This document shows, one piece after another, positions 43,551 to 57,296 of a DNA stretch of 64,000 nt. A program made the position numbers and the translations under genes. Source of the stretch: Musa acuminata AAA Group (taxonomy: Eukaryota; Streptophyta; Magnoliopsida; Zingiberales; Musaceae). The notes below the pieces were generated by a model. That model did not search any database, was not told the DNA's origin, and worked only from the letters and a program-made list of their open reading frames with translations. The stretch is from positions 16,808,001-16,872,000 of the forward strand of contig NC_088356.1 of the NCBI RefSeq assembly GCF_036884655.1. Reading direction: 5' to 3'. Position 1 is the stretch's first letter. Each line of letters starts with the position of its first letter.

Positions 43551-44667
43551 TGTTGAATCTCAGATTTTGATGATAACATCAATTGGTGAATTAATGATCT
43601 AATCCATGTGTTGAGATAAGTGATATAGGACTAACTACAATCGTGAGAAAGGCAAAATGATTAAAGAAGAATCAAAGTTAGGCCGGAGTCAATGATTAAG
43701 CATCGAGCCAGATGAATCTGGGGATACACCGAAGGATCGAATGATGCAATGAAAGCTCGCTAGAAGTTCATCGGGAGTTCACTGAAAGCACATCGAGAGT
43801 TCACCGAATGCTCACCGGAATATCGCCGGGAGTTTGCCGAAAGCTCGTCGAGAGTTTGCCGGAAGTTCACCAAGAATTCGGTTGAATAATTAATGTGCCG
43901 AATAACTTAGATTACATGTATCATAATTGTTTTAGCCTTAACTATCATAGTTAGGACTTTAATTTGAGTTAGTTTTGGGAGGAATCCTACTAACTCAATT
44001 AGGGGCCAACTAGGTCTAAATCAAGGCTGAATTGGGTCGGTTGGATGGCCCATTCAGCCACTTGGAGCCACGTTAGGTGGTGGCACCACCCAAACTGAGC
44101 GGTAGTACCGCTTCAGGCTCAGCCTCCCAAGTGGTTTGGGTAGTGGTACCACTAGCAATTAATGTTACCAGGTGGTGGTACCACCCTACTAAGCGGTGGT
44201 ACCACTAGAGCCCGGTCTCCAAGGCTCTGTCAGGCGATCGTACCACCCAGACTAGGCAGTGGTACCACCCAGTGTTAATATATGAGTGATGAAACCACCT
44301 AAAAATGGCGGTGGTATCGTCAGTATCTCGAAAACCGGAGATGAAATACTTTTTGGCTCCATTTTTGAAGCCATTAGGGCCTATAAATACCCCACTCTTT
44401 CTTGTAAGAAAGAGCACGAAAGTACAAACAAAAATCTTGAGATTTTGGGTTGTAAAATTGCTAAGTGTCCTCCTCCTCTCTTTTAGTTTTATGATCATTC
44501 AAGAGAGGTGTGAGGCTTATAAAAGGTTGTCTTCTAAATCTGTAAAAAGGAGAAAGTGAGTGTTGTAAGAGGGTAGTTGGTCATCACCCATTAAAGGAAG
44601 ACGGTTAGTGGACACTAATGGCCTCAACGAAAGAGGAATCAGGAGTGGATGTAAGTCACGACGACTA
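43551..44667 (+). repeat. SIRE-like LTR, plus strand, interrupted at its 3' part
   Basis: It starts TGTTGAATCTCAG and carries ggtggtaccacc motifs at 44060-44280 and a TATA-like ctataaatac near 44380. It ends in the middle of U5 at cacgacgacta, where a minus-strand element starts. The remaining part is not seen further right. Confidence 0.8.
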
Positions 44668-46040
44668 TGTTAGAATCAAGAATGACACTAAGAGGGGGGA
44701 GGGGGGGGGTGAATTAGTGCTGCGGATAAAAATGATAAATTTTAACAACTTCGGAAAACTTCATGCGATGAAACTCTTAGTTCGACGAAAACATTTTGAA
44801 AAGATGTTTGACTCGAATAAGTTTGTAAATGAGTAAAGAGGAGGGGATTGGATAGTTTGCAATAAAGTAAAGTAGAATGCAGCAAAAGTAAAGTATGCAC
44901 CAAGAAGAGAACACACTAATTTTATAGTGGTTCAGTCATCTGACCTACATCTACTACTGACACCTCCTCCAATAAGGTCACCGATTTCCACTATTGATCT
45001 TCTTTGAATGGCAAAGATCAATCACCCATTTACAGAACTTTCACAAGTGGCTCACTCTCCTTTTACAAACTTTTACACTTAGAAACAATGGAGGTGAACT
45101 CTCAACTTTTGCAAGCTATTTCACTATAGTTTTGGTTTAGTTCTTATCACTTCTCTGTGCTTTACCAACTAAGAAGTAAGGGATATTTATAACTCTCAAT
45201 TGGCTTCAAAATTAGAGCTAAAAAATGTCACATCCCCAATTTTCGGGGTACTGATAATACCACCACTTGTATAGGGTGGTACTACTACTTACAACACTGA
45301 CACTAGGTGGTACCACCATCCAGTCTAGCTGTAACACCGCTTGACACATTCTGGGAGACTATGTTTTGGCGATACCACCGCCCGAATTGGCCATACCACC
45401 ACTTGACATAAGCGGTACCACCACCTAATCTAGCGGTACTACCACCTGACATAGTCTTGGAGACTATGTCTCAAAGACTGAGCCACCAACGGTGTCACCG
45501 CCTGGATTAACGGTGCCACCGCTTGACCTAACTTTTGGGTCACTGAATGAGCCTCTCTTAGCCCAAAACAACCCAATTCGGGCCCAATTGGCCTATAATT
45601 GAGTTGGCCTAATTATATTCTAAACTAACCTAATTAGAACTAAAACTACTTCGATCTAGATAGTTATTACAAAGCATTAACCACATGTTATTCAGTATGT
45701 CATTGGTTCATTGGCTCTTCATCCAATTCTTCGGTGCATCGTCCTCTTTTGCGGCCTTTTGCCCAATCGACATGTTGACCTCTGTAACTCCGATCTCCTT
45801 GGTGCAATATTTGCTTTTCTAGGCCTGATGCCCAAACTCATGGCACGAAGTCTTTTGTCGACACGTTGACTGATCCTTTGGCTCGACGTCTAATCTTCTA
45901 ACATGTTCTACTCTAGCCCAACATTGATTCTTCTTGCTTTAAATGTCTTTCCTAATCAAAGCTAGTCCTACGTCACTCAAAACGAATATTAGATCACAAA
46001 CACATCAATTGATTTCATCATCAAAATTCAAGATTCAACA
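44668..46040 (-). repeat. 3' LTR of element B
   Basis: The 1373-bp LTR, read on the minus strand, runs from TGTTGAATCTTG to TTCTAACA. A TATA box lies at 45184-45191 and palindromic accaccacct-type motifs at 45250-45530. A G-rich run between cactaa and ttagtg is at 44686-44719. Confidence 0.85.
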
Positions 46041-48477
46041 ATCTCCCTCTTTTTTATTATGACAACCAATTGATGACGGAGTTTAAACAAAACTCCCCTT
46101 GTCAATATGCCATTATTTAGATAAACCTTGAATTCAAGTCAAAGCAAATTTAATCAAGAATCCAAGCAACATGTCATCATAAAATCATGTATAATAAAAA
46201 TTTCAATACATCATTCCTTGCATGATTGTCATCATAACTTCTCCCCTTTTGTCATCAACAAAAAGAAGAAGTGCAACTAGCAAGTTTTTAGATATAATTT
46301 CAAATCATTGCATAATTTCAAGTTTTTGAAACATCATATATCATCGCATAATTTTATGTTTATGAAACATCATTGCATATATTATTATACAAGCTAGCAA
46401 GTTTTTTGATATGAAAGTTAACAAATTTTTTGCATCTTTTGAAATATGCAAGATAGCACTTTTGCTTCTCTTGAGATTGCAAGCTAGCAATTCTTGGTGA
46501 TATTCAAGATAGCAAGTTCTTTCTTCTCTTTCGAGAAGTGCAAGCTAGCAAGTTTTTCTCCTTGAAATGTGTAAGCTAGCAATACTTTCTACCCCTTTAT
46601 CATTGTAAAAAAGAAGGGAAGAATACAATGTTATAATTATTTTCCCTTTACATTAATTTCTAAATCAATGCAAAGTGAAGTATCATTCTTATTTTAATAT
46701 AGCATATTGAAATAAGGTATCATTTCAGAAAATGATAACTATTGACTTTCATATTATTTCATCAAAAAATCATAAGTATTGCGTGCATCATTTCAAATCA
46801 TAAATATTTCAAATCATGATGGTATCAAAATGTCAAATTACATTACATCCTACCATGCATGATCATAACTTCTCATTTGTATGCATCAATATAATATCAT
46901 GAGAATTTCATATCATCACATGAATAATATCAAGAAAACTTAATTGGGTGATGAGATATATACTTCATGAATACAAATTTTAAGTTGTGAATATCAAAAA
47001 ATCAAGAGAAAAATTATGATTCTTTTTGGATGACTCAAATAGCGTAAAGAAGAATTATAGTGAATGATATTGATTCATAAAAAAAATCTCATGTTATAAT
47101 TCCAAGAATTCACAAAAAAAATCATGATTAATTTAAATAATTCTCCTTTTTAGTAATTAGCAAAAAGAAACATGGAAGTTCAAAAGCAAGATCTTGATTC
47201 ATAGAAAAATCTCATATATTAAATATCGAGAAATCAAGATCATGATTTGAATAAAAAAAGTAAATCTCAATCTATAAAATTTTCTTGTAAAAAATGCCAT
47301 GTCATCGTCATTATCACTTTGGGTAGTATACTAAATCAATAAATTTTTAAATCATCATTACTTGAGTATGCATGATACCAAAATATGGTTTCAAGCCTTC
47401 AAGGTATAACATGCACAATTTCAAACCATTATCAAGGTCATAGTTTGTTTGCATAAGTCTCTTTTTTAGTAAATTTTAAGAAGGAATTATCAAAGATAGA
47501 AAATGTTTTGATTCTCATAAAAGATAGCTCAAGTAGAGAAATCAAAAGAAGGTCCATGATTTGGTTGAAATTTTTTCATTAAAATTCAATTTGTCAACTC
47601 CAAACTTATCATCAAAATCACTTTTCTTAATTCAAGAGATAACATAAAATATATTCATCACTGAGAATCACTTGTTGAAAAAATCAAAAAGCTTTAGAGA
47701 TATTTTCAAGAAACATGAATTCTCCCCTTTCTGTTTCAATTTAAGTGATTTGATTTCATTCAAGCATGCCTTTGCCTTTTATGCCAAACAAAAATATACA
47801 TCATCATTTAAAACCAAAAAAGTAACTTTCATTACGATAAAGATCAATAAGCCATAAATCACAAAAATCATCATGCATAATTTGGAAATATAAGCTCATT
47901 AAGTATGATTTCAAAACATCATTATTTCAAATTATTATTACATCATTAAATCATCAAGCATGGTTTCATTGAACATAAAGCATCTTCAATAAAAAAAAGT
48001 AATATGAAAATCATCAAGATAAACATTATTGCTTTTTAAAAACATACTTAGGATTAATCTTTTTAGGTGTATAAGTATTAGATTTAAATCTAACATTATG
48101 TTCCTTTATCATAAAACATGTAATTTCATAATATATTATATATATATATAATTTTTCTAAATAAATTTAAAAATAACTCATGAAATGCATCAAGTTATTT
48201 CAAAATAAGGGAAATACATTTCGGGTTAGTTACATATCTCATTATGAAAGGCTACCTCATCTTTGTTGGTTTGCTCATCGTTTTTGGATGCGCTCAATTT
48301 ATCCTTTGCAAACTTCTTCTTCAGTTTTATATACTCATCTTTGGAGTGACCCGACTTCTTGCGTTCATAGCAAGTAATTTCATAATATATTATATATATA
48401 TAATTTTTCTAAATAAATTTAAAAATAACTCATGAAATGCATCAAGTTATTTTAAAATAAGGGAAATACATTTCGGG
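46041..48477 (-). mobile_element. AT-rich interior of element B
   Basis: A polypurine-like tract at 46041-46056 is followed by non-coding AT-rich sequence. The caagctagcaa repeats are at 46280-46610. No pol motif is present. Confidence 0.75.
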
Positions 48478-48628
48478 TTAGTTACATATCTCATTATGAA
48501 AGGCTACCTCATCTTTGTTGGTTTGCTCATCGTTTTTGGATGCGCTCAATTTATCCTTTGCAAACTTCTTCTTCAGTTTTATATACTCATCTTTGGAGTG
48601 ACCCGACTTCTTGCGTTCATAGCAAGTA
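48121..48628 (-). repeat. Tandem duplication of ~253 bp across the gag end
   Basis: 48121-48374 and 48375-48628 are almost identical and differ mainly in the length of a TA run and one base near the gag stop. Each copy holds the C-terminal gag codons and the AT-rich sequence beyond. Confidence 0.88.
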
Positions 48629-49434
48629 GTTTTGTTCTTTTTAAGTTTATTTTTATTCTTTGATTCTTGTTTCATGAACTTTTTAAGCTTTATTGTTAAG
48701 AGTTCAAAGTCATCATCACTTGAGCTTTCGCTCGAGTGGTCGTCTTGAGTTTTAAGTTTCAAATCCTTTCTGTTTTTTGGAAGGTTGTTCTTATATTCAT
48801 CAAGTTCATCATGTGCCTTGCACATCATTTCATATGTCATCAAAGACCCAATAAATTCTTCAATCAGAAAATGGTTCAAGTTCTTTGATTCTTGAATAGC
48901 TGTTACTTTAGGATCCCAATTTTCTAGAAGAGAACATAAAACTTTATTCACAAGTTCAAGATTCGAAAAACTTTTACCAAGAGCTTTTAAACTATTGATA
49001 ACATCCGTAAAATGGGTGTACATGTTAATGATAGTTTCGCTTGACTTCATTCGAAATAATTCAAAATCATGCATCAAAAGATTAATTTTTGAATCTTTAA
49101 CTCCACTAGTGCCTTTGTATGTGATTTTAAGAGTGTGCCAAATATTGTATGTAGTTTCACAAATAGAAACTTGATTAAATTTATTTTTATCCAAAGCACA
49201 AAATAAAGCATTCATAGCTTTGGCGTTCAAAGAGAAAGTCTTATTCTCCAAATCATTCCAATCGTTCATTGGTAGAGAAGACATTTGAAATCCATTTTCA
49301 ATAATATTCTATAAATCGAGATTCTATAAAAGTAAGAAAACTCTCATTCAAGTTTTTCAATAAGTATAGTCCGTCCCATTGAACATAGGAGGACGAATGG
49401 TAGAGTAACCCTCTTGAAAGCCGAAAAGAGTCAT
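48478..49434 (-). pseudogene. SIRE-like gag of element B
   Basis: A 268-codon frame (Met at 49284) covers most of the gag domain (MKSSETIINMYTHFTDVI, IEEFIGSLMTYEMMCKAHDE). The expected start is at 49432-49434, but stops near 49350-49360 separate it. The zinc knuckle is damaged: two of its Cys positions read Arg and Tyr (CYERKKSGHSKDEY). Confidence 0.85.
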
Positions 49435-49470
49435 TTCTCTTAGGTGTTAAACCAAATGAGAAAGAACGTA

Positions 49471-49482
49471 GCTCTGATACCA
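49471..49482 (-). promoter_or_regulatory. Primer binding site of element B
   Basis: The minus strand reads TGGTATCAGAGC, two bases from the LTR at 49485. Confidence 0.88.
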
Positions 49483-49484
49483 AT

Positions 49485-50157
49485 TATTAGGATTAAGAAC
49501 GACACTAGGTGGGGGGGGGGGTGGGGTGAATTAGTGTAGTGGATAAAAACGATAAATTTAAAAAACTTCAAAAAACTTCGTGCGATGAAACTCTTAGTTC
49601 GACGAAAATGTTTTGAAAAGACGTTTGACTCAAATATGTTTGTGAGTAGAGAGGAGGGGATTGGACAGTTTTAAATAAAGTAAAGTAGAATGCAGCAAAA
49701 TTAAAGTACGCACCAAGAAGAGAACAAGCCAATTTTATAGTGGTTTAGCCGTCCGACCTATATCCACTACCAACACCTCTTCCAATGAGGTCACTGGTTT
49801 CCACTATTGATCTTTCTTGAAGGGCAAAGATCAATCACCCCTTTACAAAACCTTCATAAGTGGCTCACTCTCCTTTTACAAACTTTTATGCTTAGAAAAG
49901 ATGGAGATGAACTCTTAACTTTTGCAAGCTATTTCAATATAGTTTCGGTTCAGTTCTCATCACTTCTTTATGCTTTACCAACTGAGAAGTAAGGGATATT
50001 TATAGCCCTCAATTGGCTTTAAAATTGGAATCAAAAAGTGTTATATCCCCGGTTTTTGTGGTACTAGCGGTACCAACGCCTGTGTTGGGTGGTACCATCG
50101 TTTAACATAGTCTAGGAGACTATGTCTAGGTGGTACCACCATCTAGACAGGTGGTAC
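49485..50157 (-). repeat. 5' LTR of element B, inner part
   Basis: It begins TATTAGGATT on the plus strand (TG changed to TA) and carries a TATA box at 49997-50004. It ends with the target pentamer ggtac and continues at 57297. Confidence 0.82.
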
Positions 50158-51754
50158 TATTAGGATCGGAGCGGCACTAAGGGGGGGGTGGGGGGGGGGT
50201 GAATTGGTGCAGCAGATTAAAACTCGTAAGTTTAAAAATGATTTCGTAAATACGTAGAGATTTCAATTCGTCAATGACTTGGAGAAAGTAGCTCGAGTAA
50301 AGTGAGAAGATAAAAGCTAAAAGCATCCTGCTATGTAAATAATGGTTTCAAAAAAGCAAGAACTAACACATTCAAGGAACGCACCAATTTAAAGTGGTTC
50401 GATCAAAATGACCTACATCCACCTGCGAAGCCTTCTTCAATGAGGCTCCCAACTTCCACTATCAAATCACTTTGAAGGGGAAGGACAAATACCCCTCTGA
50501 CAACCTTTTACAAGTGGTTCACACTCTTACAAATTTTCAAAGAGAAAGAGGGAGGTGAACACTCAAGCTATTGAAAACAAAAACTTGCTAAAGACTTTGC
50601 TATAACTTTTATCTTAGTCTCTTGCTTCTCAAAGGTTGTGTTCTCTGCTGAGAATTGAGGGGTATTTATAGACCCTAAGAGGATTCAAATTTGGGCTCCA
50701 AATTTTGAATTCTTTTGGGTTTCCGAGGCTTACGGTGCTAGTGCCTGTCGATGGTAGTGCCACCGCCCGACCTCTCGGGTGTTGGACGGTACTACCACCT
50801 AGTCTAGTGGTACCATCGCCTGATCCTCGGGTTCTGGGCGGTGCCACCGCCTAATCTGGCGGTGCCACTGCCTACACTATTTCAGCTCACTGGTTGGGCT
50901 CCAAACTTGGCTCAAATTAGTCCGAACTTGGGCCCAATTAGCCCCTAACTGGGTTATAGGATTAACCCTTAATCCTAACCCTAATTACATACAAACTATG
51001 AGCTTAAGAGATAGTCCTAAGCAAGTTTTTAACTGGCAATGTCAAGTTTCCTTCCAGTGAGCTTTTCGGCGAACTTCCGACGGACTTCCGATACACCCTC
51101 GGATTTCTTCCGGCAGACTCCCAATAGGCTCCCGATCTTATGGCGAGTTCAGCAAGTAGCCGAGCCTTCTCAGTGATCTCCGTGAACCTTCGACGATCTC
51201 TTCGACGGACTTTCGAAAACTCCGACAAGTCCCCAATTTCTTCTCGGTTGGTTTCGGCAGTATCTCCGACGAATCTTCGAACTCTCGAACACCCATCGAA
51301 CTTGACTCCAGTAGACTTGCTTTATGTCTTCAAGTTATCATAGTTAATCCTGCACATGTAAAACAAAACTTTGATCGAGACAATTAATACAAAGCAATAA
51401 TCAAGTTGTCCAGCATGTCATTGGTCCTACGATGCTTCGTCGATTTCTTTGGCGCATTGTCCTCTCTTGCGGCCTATTGCCCAATCAGCCAGTTGACTCC
51501 GCAACTTCGATATCCTTGGCGCAATACCCGCTCTTCTTGGCCCGATGTCCAAATCCATGGCATGAAGCCTTCTGTCGATACGTCAACCGATCCACCAGCC
51601 CGACGTCCAATCTTCTGACATGTTCCTCTGGCACAACATGATTTTCTTGCTTTAATTATCTCATTCTGATCGAAGCATCCTACTTCACTCAAAACACAGA
51701 TTAAATCATAAACACATATCAAGTGGTTTCATCATTAAAATACGAGATTACATA
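50158..51754 (-). repeat. 3' LTR of the nested gag-only element
   Basis: 1597 bp with a TATA box at 50663-50670. Both terminal dinucleotides are mutated (TATTAGG at the left, ...TTACATA at the right). Confidence 0.86.
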
Positions 51755-54700
51755 ATCTCCCCCTTTTTGATGATGACAACCACTTGATGATGGTGTTAAC
51801 CTTAACTCCCAGAGTTTAAACAAACTCCCCCTATCAATATGTCGTATTGATAGAAACTCTTGGATTCAAAAATCCAAGCAACATGTCATGATCAAATCAT
51901 AACATGACCTCAACATACTTCTCCCCCTTTGTCATCAACAAAAAGGAGAAGTTCCAACTCTTAGGTGTTTAGAAATATCTAAGTTCAATACATTGTATGA
52001 AAAACATAGTATGAAATTTTATCATCATTGTCATCAACCTAGCAATTAAAGATGTGCAAGTTTTAGCATGTTTGCTTTTCTTGAGATAGCAACTGTTTGC
52101 TTCTCTTTAGACTACAAGCTAGCAATTTTTATGATATGCAAGTTTTTCTACATTCAAGCTAGCTTTTCATCACAACATATAAGCATAAAAGCATAGCAAG
52201 ATTCTTAAGTTTAATCATGGCAATTCAACACTTGCTTCTTGTGCAAGATTGCACTTTGCTTTTCTTTGCATGTTCTAACTAGCAAAAGCTTTCTCCCCCT
52301 ATGTCATTGCCGAAAAGAAGGAGAGGAACCAATGATTTAGACTTTTACATAAACTATGAATTTGCATCAATCAATATTTCAATCATCACATGATACATAC
52401 AAGACAACAATGCAAAGAAATCATGTCATGAACGACATCAATTGTTAAACATGATATGATAATAGTCTCAAAATTTTCAATTTGCGATACATGTGATACA
52501 TTGCAATACACTAAAAAATTTAATGCGATGCTTTTAAGGATATCAACCTATTTTTGATACAAAGCATGGCAAGAGCAATTATATTGCAAGTTTTCTAAGT
52601 TTTACATTTTTTGCTTCTTTCGAGATAGCAATTCTTTTGCTTCTCTTTATATTGCAAGATTTGCAATTCATTGGTAGTGTTCATGATAGCAAGTTCTTTC
52701 AATGAAATGATCGAGCTAGCAAATTTTCCTTCATTTGAAATATGCAGGCTAGTAAACTAACTCCCCCTTTATCATTATCGAATAGAAGGGAGAAATCAAT
52801 GGCTAAAAAATTAAATCATTATACAAGCCATATTACAAAATCATATCATGATATCAAGAAAATTCAAGAAGGACATGATTCATTTGACAAATCTTTTTAA
52901 TAGAGCAAAAGAATTATACAACCAAGGATCATGGTTAAAATATATCAATATCATAGATCAAGTCATGATTCGTGATTCATCGTAAAGCAAATTAATTTTC
53001 AATCATCACATAAGGCATTTAAAGAATTTTTGAAACATAGGAGAATGATTAATTTAACCATGCAATGTTTCAATCAAATTCAAGTCATGAATACCAATAC
53101 TTTCATATTGTGAGTATCGATTCATGAATACCAAAAGATATTATTTGTGATTCCAATTTTGCAAGATCAAGATTATGATTTAGATAAAACTCATTCAAGT
53201 CAAATCGTTAACTTGAAACTCATAATCAAGTCATCAAAATCAATTTCGAGATTCACAAAGTATCATGAAATCATTAATCTTGATCAGATGGGAAAGACAT
53301 TTTTTAAGTGATTCTTTTTCATCTAAGCATGCCTTAGTTTTTATCTGCCAAATCAAGACAGGCATGAAAGTTCAAGATGTAAAAGCAAAATCTTATAAAA
53401 CAACTCATCAAGCAAGATTTTAAATATCTATTTTCAAGCCATATAAAGAGTAAGTCAAGGATTCAAGATTTTATCTATTTTAAATATCTATTTTCAAGAT
53501 TTTAAATATCTATTTTAAATATCTCATGTCATGAATTCCAACAGGCATCTCAAATTATCTACATCACATTAAAAAGATATTTTAAAAAGATATATCGATA
53601 AGTGATTCATTTGTATCATTTCATTCATTTGGAAGATTCTCTTTTTTGGTAAATAAATCTAGGAGAACAAAATGAATTAAAGAAGATGTAACATGATTGA
53701 AGCATTGAACATGATTCATATTTAAAATGTGTCTCATGTCATAAGTATGAATCAAGCATTTGTGAAATCCAAAATCATCCTCAACGTCACATTTAATAAA
53801 TTCATACATGATAAGCATAGATTTATTGAAAAGATGATAAGATAGAGGATCACATTTCATTTTTATAAATTTCTATTCATGTGATTTGCTTCTTATAAGC
53901 ATGCCTTTACCTTTAATAAAACAAGTGTCAACATTTAAGACGGAAAGGTAAAAAACAAATCATCAAGCATGATTCCATGATAACATCATTTTAATATCTT
54001 GATATTCATCATCAAGTATGATTTCAAAAGGTATGTTCAAGAGAAATCATTAAGACCAAATGCATGATACACTCATTTATTTTCAAAATATTCATCATGT
54101 TTATTTTCATGATATTCACAAGATTGGTAAAATAAATTCATTAATCTCAATAGGATAAAAAATTCATTTCCATTTCATACAATTGATTTCATGTGAGGGT
54201 ATTCAAGTCTTTTGTGAAAACATGTATCATCATTTAAAATCGAAACATAAGTTTCGTCATGAAGCCGTCAAGACTAAACACATCATGATATCACATCTAT
54301 CATCAAAAGACTATCAAGAAATTCATACATAGATGTACATACACTATGTCATCTTAATATGTCATGAGAATGTCATCTTAATTCGTCATAAAAATGATTA
54401 GACCAAAAACATGTTAATCTAAAATGAGAGTTTCAAATCAACATTTACTTCAAAAACTCATGCATGACATAAAATCATCAAGATACACATGCATGGATAA
54501 ATCATAAGCATTATCACATATCATATAATTATCATTCCTAATGTTGCATGCATCATTCAACATTTCAAAACATAATATGCATGAAACCTTAGCAATGTAC
54601 TTTTCATGATCAAATTTTTAATTTTTCAATGACGCTAAAAAGAAAATCATGATATAATTTTTTAAAAACAATATTTTATTTCCTATTCCTACTATCTAAA

Positions 54701-54765
54701 TTAAGCACTCATGAAAAACTTCAAGTAACTTCAAAATAATTCAAGAGAGTTGAGTTACTTACCTT
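51755..54765 (-). mobile_element. AT-rich interior of the nested gag-only element
   Basis: A polypurine tract at 51755-51768 and inverted repeats at 51831-51853 and 51859-51878 lie next to the LTR. Repeats of caagctagcaa type occur at 52030-52290 and 52560-52760. Extra purine-rich tracts on the minus strand lie near 51920, 52293 and 52762. No coding sequence is recognised. Confidence 0.78.
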
Positions 54766-55660
54766 GTAGTCGAAGCCCGTCAAAGCCCAATTCGCTGTTT
54801 TACCTTTGGAAGTTCTGGATTCATCCTTGGTTGCCTTTCTCTTATTTGGCCTCTTCCTCCGTTCAAGTTCATTGTTTATTTTAGATTTTTGTTTAGTAAA
54901 CTTATTAAGATTTAGTGCTCGAAGTTCAAGTTCATCATTATCCTCATCACTTGAGTATCGCTTAAGTGATATTCATTTGTCCGGAGTTTCAAATCCTTCC
55001 TACTTTTTGGAAGGTGGTTCAAGTGTTCATCGGGTTCAAAATGTTTCAAAAGTGTCATTTCATAGGTCATTAATGACCCGATTAATTCTTCTAATGGAAA
55101 ATCATTTAAATTTTTTCTCTTGTATTACGGTTATTTTAGGATCCCACCTTTTTGGAAGGGATCTTAAGATCTTGCTTACGAGATCAAAATTCAAAAAAGA
55201 TTTACCAATAACACTTAGATTATTGACGACATCCGTGAAACGGGTGTACATGTTGCCTATAGTCTCGCTTGGTTGCATTCGAAAAAGCTCAAAATCATGC
55301 AATAAAATGTTAACTTTCGAGTCTTTGACTCTACTAGTTCCCTCGTGCGTGATTTCAAGTGTTCGCCAAATAACAAAAGTCGTTTCGCACGTAGAAATCT
55401 AATTGAACTCATTTTTGTCCAAAGCGCAAAATAAGATTCATAGCCTTTGCGTTTAAAGAAAAATACTTCTTCTCCAAATCCGACCATTCGTTCATCGATT
55501 TAGAGGGAAGTTGAAAACCGTTTTCAATAATATTCCATAAATCCAAATTTATAGAAATCAAGAAAACTCTCATTCAAGTTTTCCAATAAGTGTAGTCCAA
55601 TCCGTTAAACAATGGTGGACGAACAACCGATAAGCCCTCTTGAAAGCCATGAAGAGTCAT
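54766..55660 (-). pseudogene. SIRE-like gag remnant of the nested element
   Basis: Fragments in different frames (55102-55302 and 55257-55487) retain MQPSETIGNMYTRFTDVVN and similar blocks. Two candidate start codons lie near 55649-55660. Frameshifts and a stop in the first conserved block (near 55577) inactivate it. Confidence 0.83.
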
Positions 55661-55696
55661 TTCTCTATAGTGTAAATCCGAAATGAGAAATACCAG

Positions 55697-55708
55697 GCTC
55701 TGATACCA
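55697..55708 (-). promoter_or_regulatory. Primer binding site of the nested element
   Basis: The minus strand reads TGGTATCAGAGC, two bases from the LTR at 55711. Confidence 0.9.
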
Positions 55709-55710
55709 AT

Positions 55711-57291
55711 TGTTAGGATCGGAGCGACACTAAGAGGGGGGGGGGGGATGAATTAGTGCAGCGGATTAAAACTCGTAAGTTTAAAAATGATTTCGTAAAT
55801 GCGTAGAGATTTCAATTCGTCAAAAACTTGGAGAAAGTAGCTCGAGTAAAGTGAGAAGATGAAAACCGAAAGCTTCCTGCTATGTGAATAATGGTTTCAA
55901 AAAAGTAAGAACTCACACATTCAAGGAATGCACCAATTTAAAGTGGTTCGGTCAAAATGACCTACATCCACTTGCGAAGCCTTCTTCAATGAGGCTCCCA
56001 ACTTCCACTATCAAATCACTTTGAAGGGGAAGGACAAATACCCCTCTTACAACCTTTTACAAGTAGTTCACACTCTTACAAATTTTCAAAGAGAAAGAGG
56101 GAGGTGAACATTCAAGCTATTGAAAACAAAAACTTGCTAAAGACTTTTCTAAGAGTTTTATCTTAGTCTCTTGCTTTTCAAAGGTTGTGTTCTCTGTTGA
56201 GAATTGAGGGGTATTTATAGACCCCAAGAGGATTCAAATTTGGGCTCCAAATTTTGAATTCTTTTGGGTTCCCGAGGCTTACAGTGCCAGCGCCTGTCGG
56301 TGGCGGTGCCACCGCCCGACCTCTTGAGTGTTGGGCGGTACTACCACCTAGTCCAGTGGTACCATCGCCTGATCCTCGGGTTCTGGGCGGTGCCACCACC
56401 TAATCTGGCGGTGCCACTGCCTATACTATTTTAGCTCATTGGTTGGGCTCCAAACTTGGCCCAAACTAGTCCGAACTTGGGCCCAATTACCCCCTAACTG
56501 GGTTATAGGATTAACCCTTAATCCTAACCCTAATTACATGCAAACTATGAGCTTAAGAGATAGTCCTAAGCAAGTTTTTAACCGACAACGTTAAGTTTCC
56601 TTCCAGCGAGCTTTTCGGCGAACTTCCGATACACCCTCAGATTTCTTCCGGTGGACTCCCAATAGGCTCCCGATCTTATGGCGAGTTCAGCGAGTAGCCG
56701 AGCCTTCTCGGTGATCTCCACGAACCTCCGACGATCTCTTCGACGGACTTTCGAAAACTCCGACAAGTCCCCGATTTCTTCTCGGTTGGTTTCGGCAGCA
56801 TCTCCGACGAGTCTTTGGACACTCGAACACCTATCGAACTTGACTCCGGTAGACTTGCTTTATGTCTTCAAGCTATCATAGTTAATCCTACACATGTAAA
56901 ACAAAACTTCGATCGAGACAATTAATACAAAGCAATAATCAAGTTGTCCGGCATGTCATTGGTCCTACAATGCTTTGTCCGTTTCTTTGGCGCATTGTCC
57001 TCTCTTGTGGCCTATTGCCCAATGAGCCAGTTGACTCCGCAACTCTATATCCTTGGCGCAATACCCGCTCTTCTTAGCCTGATGCCCGAATCCATGGCAT
57101 GAAGCCTTCTGTCGATACGTCGACCGATCCACTAGCCCGACGTCCAATCTTCTAACGTGTTCCTCCAGCACAACATGATTTTCTTGCTTTAATTGTCTTA
57201 TTCTGATCGAAGCATCCTACATCACTCAAAATGCAGATTAAATCATAAACACATATCAAGTGGTTTCATCATCAAAATACGAGATTACACA
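55711..57291 (-). repeat. 5' LTR of the nested gag-only element
   Basis: 1581 bp with a TATA box at 56212-56219 and palindromic GC-rich motifs at 56280-56430. It ends ...TTACACA directly before the target duplication ggtac. Confidence 0.88.
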
Positions 57292-57296
57292 GGTAC

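Larger units (their letters stand above)
50158..57291 (-). mobile_element. Complete gag-only SIRE-like element nested in element B's LTR, 7134 bp
   Basis: LTRs 50158-51754 and 55711-57291 enclose a 3.96-kb interior with a primer site, a gag remnant and a polypurine tract but no pol. A perfect target duplication ggtac (50153-50157 and 57292-57296) proves both ends are present, so the lack of pol is a property of the element rather than a truncation. Confidence 0.9.
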
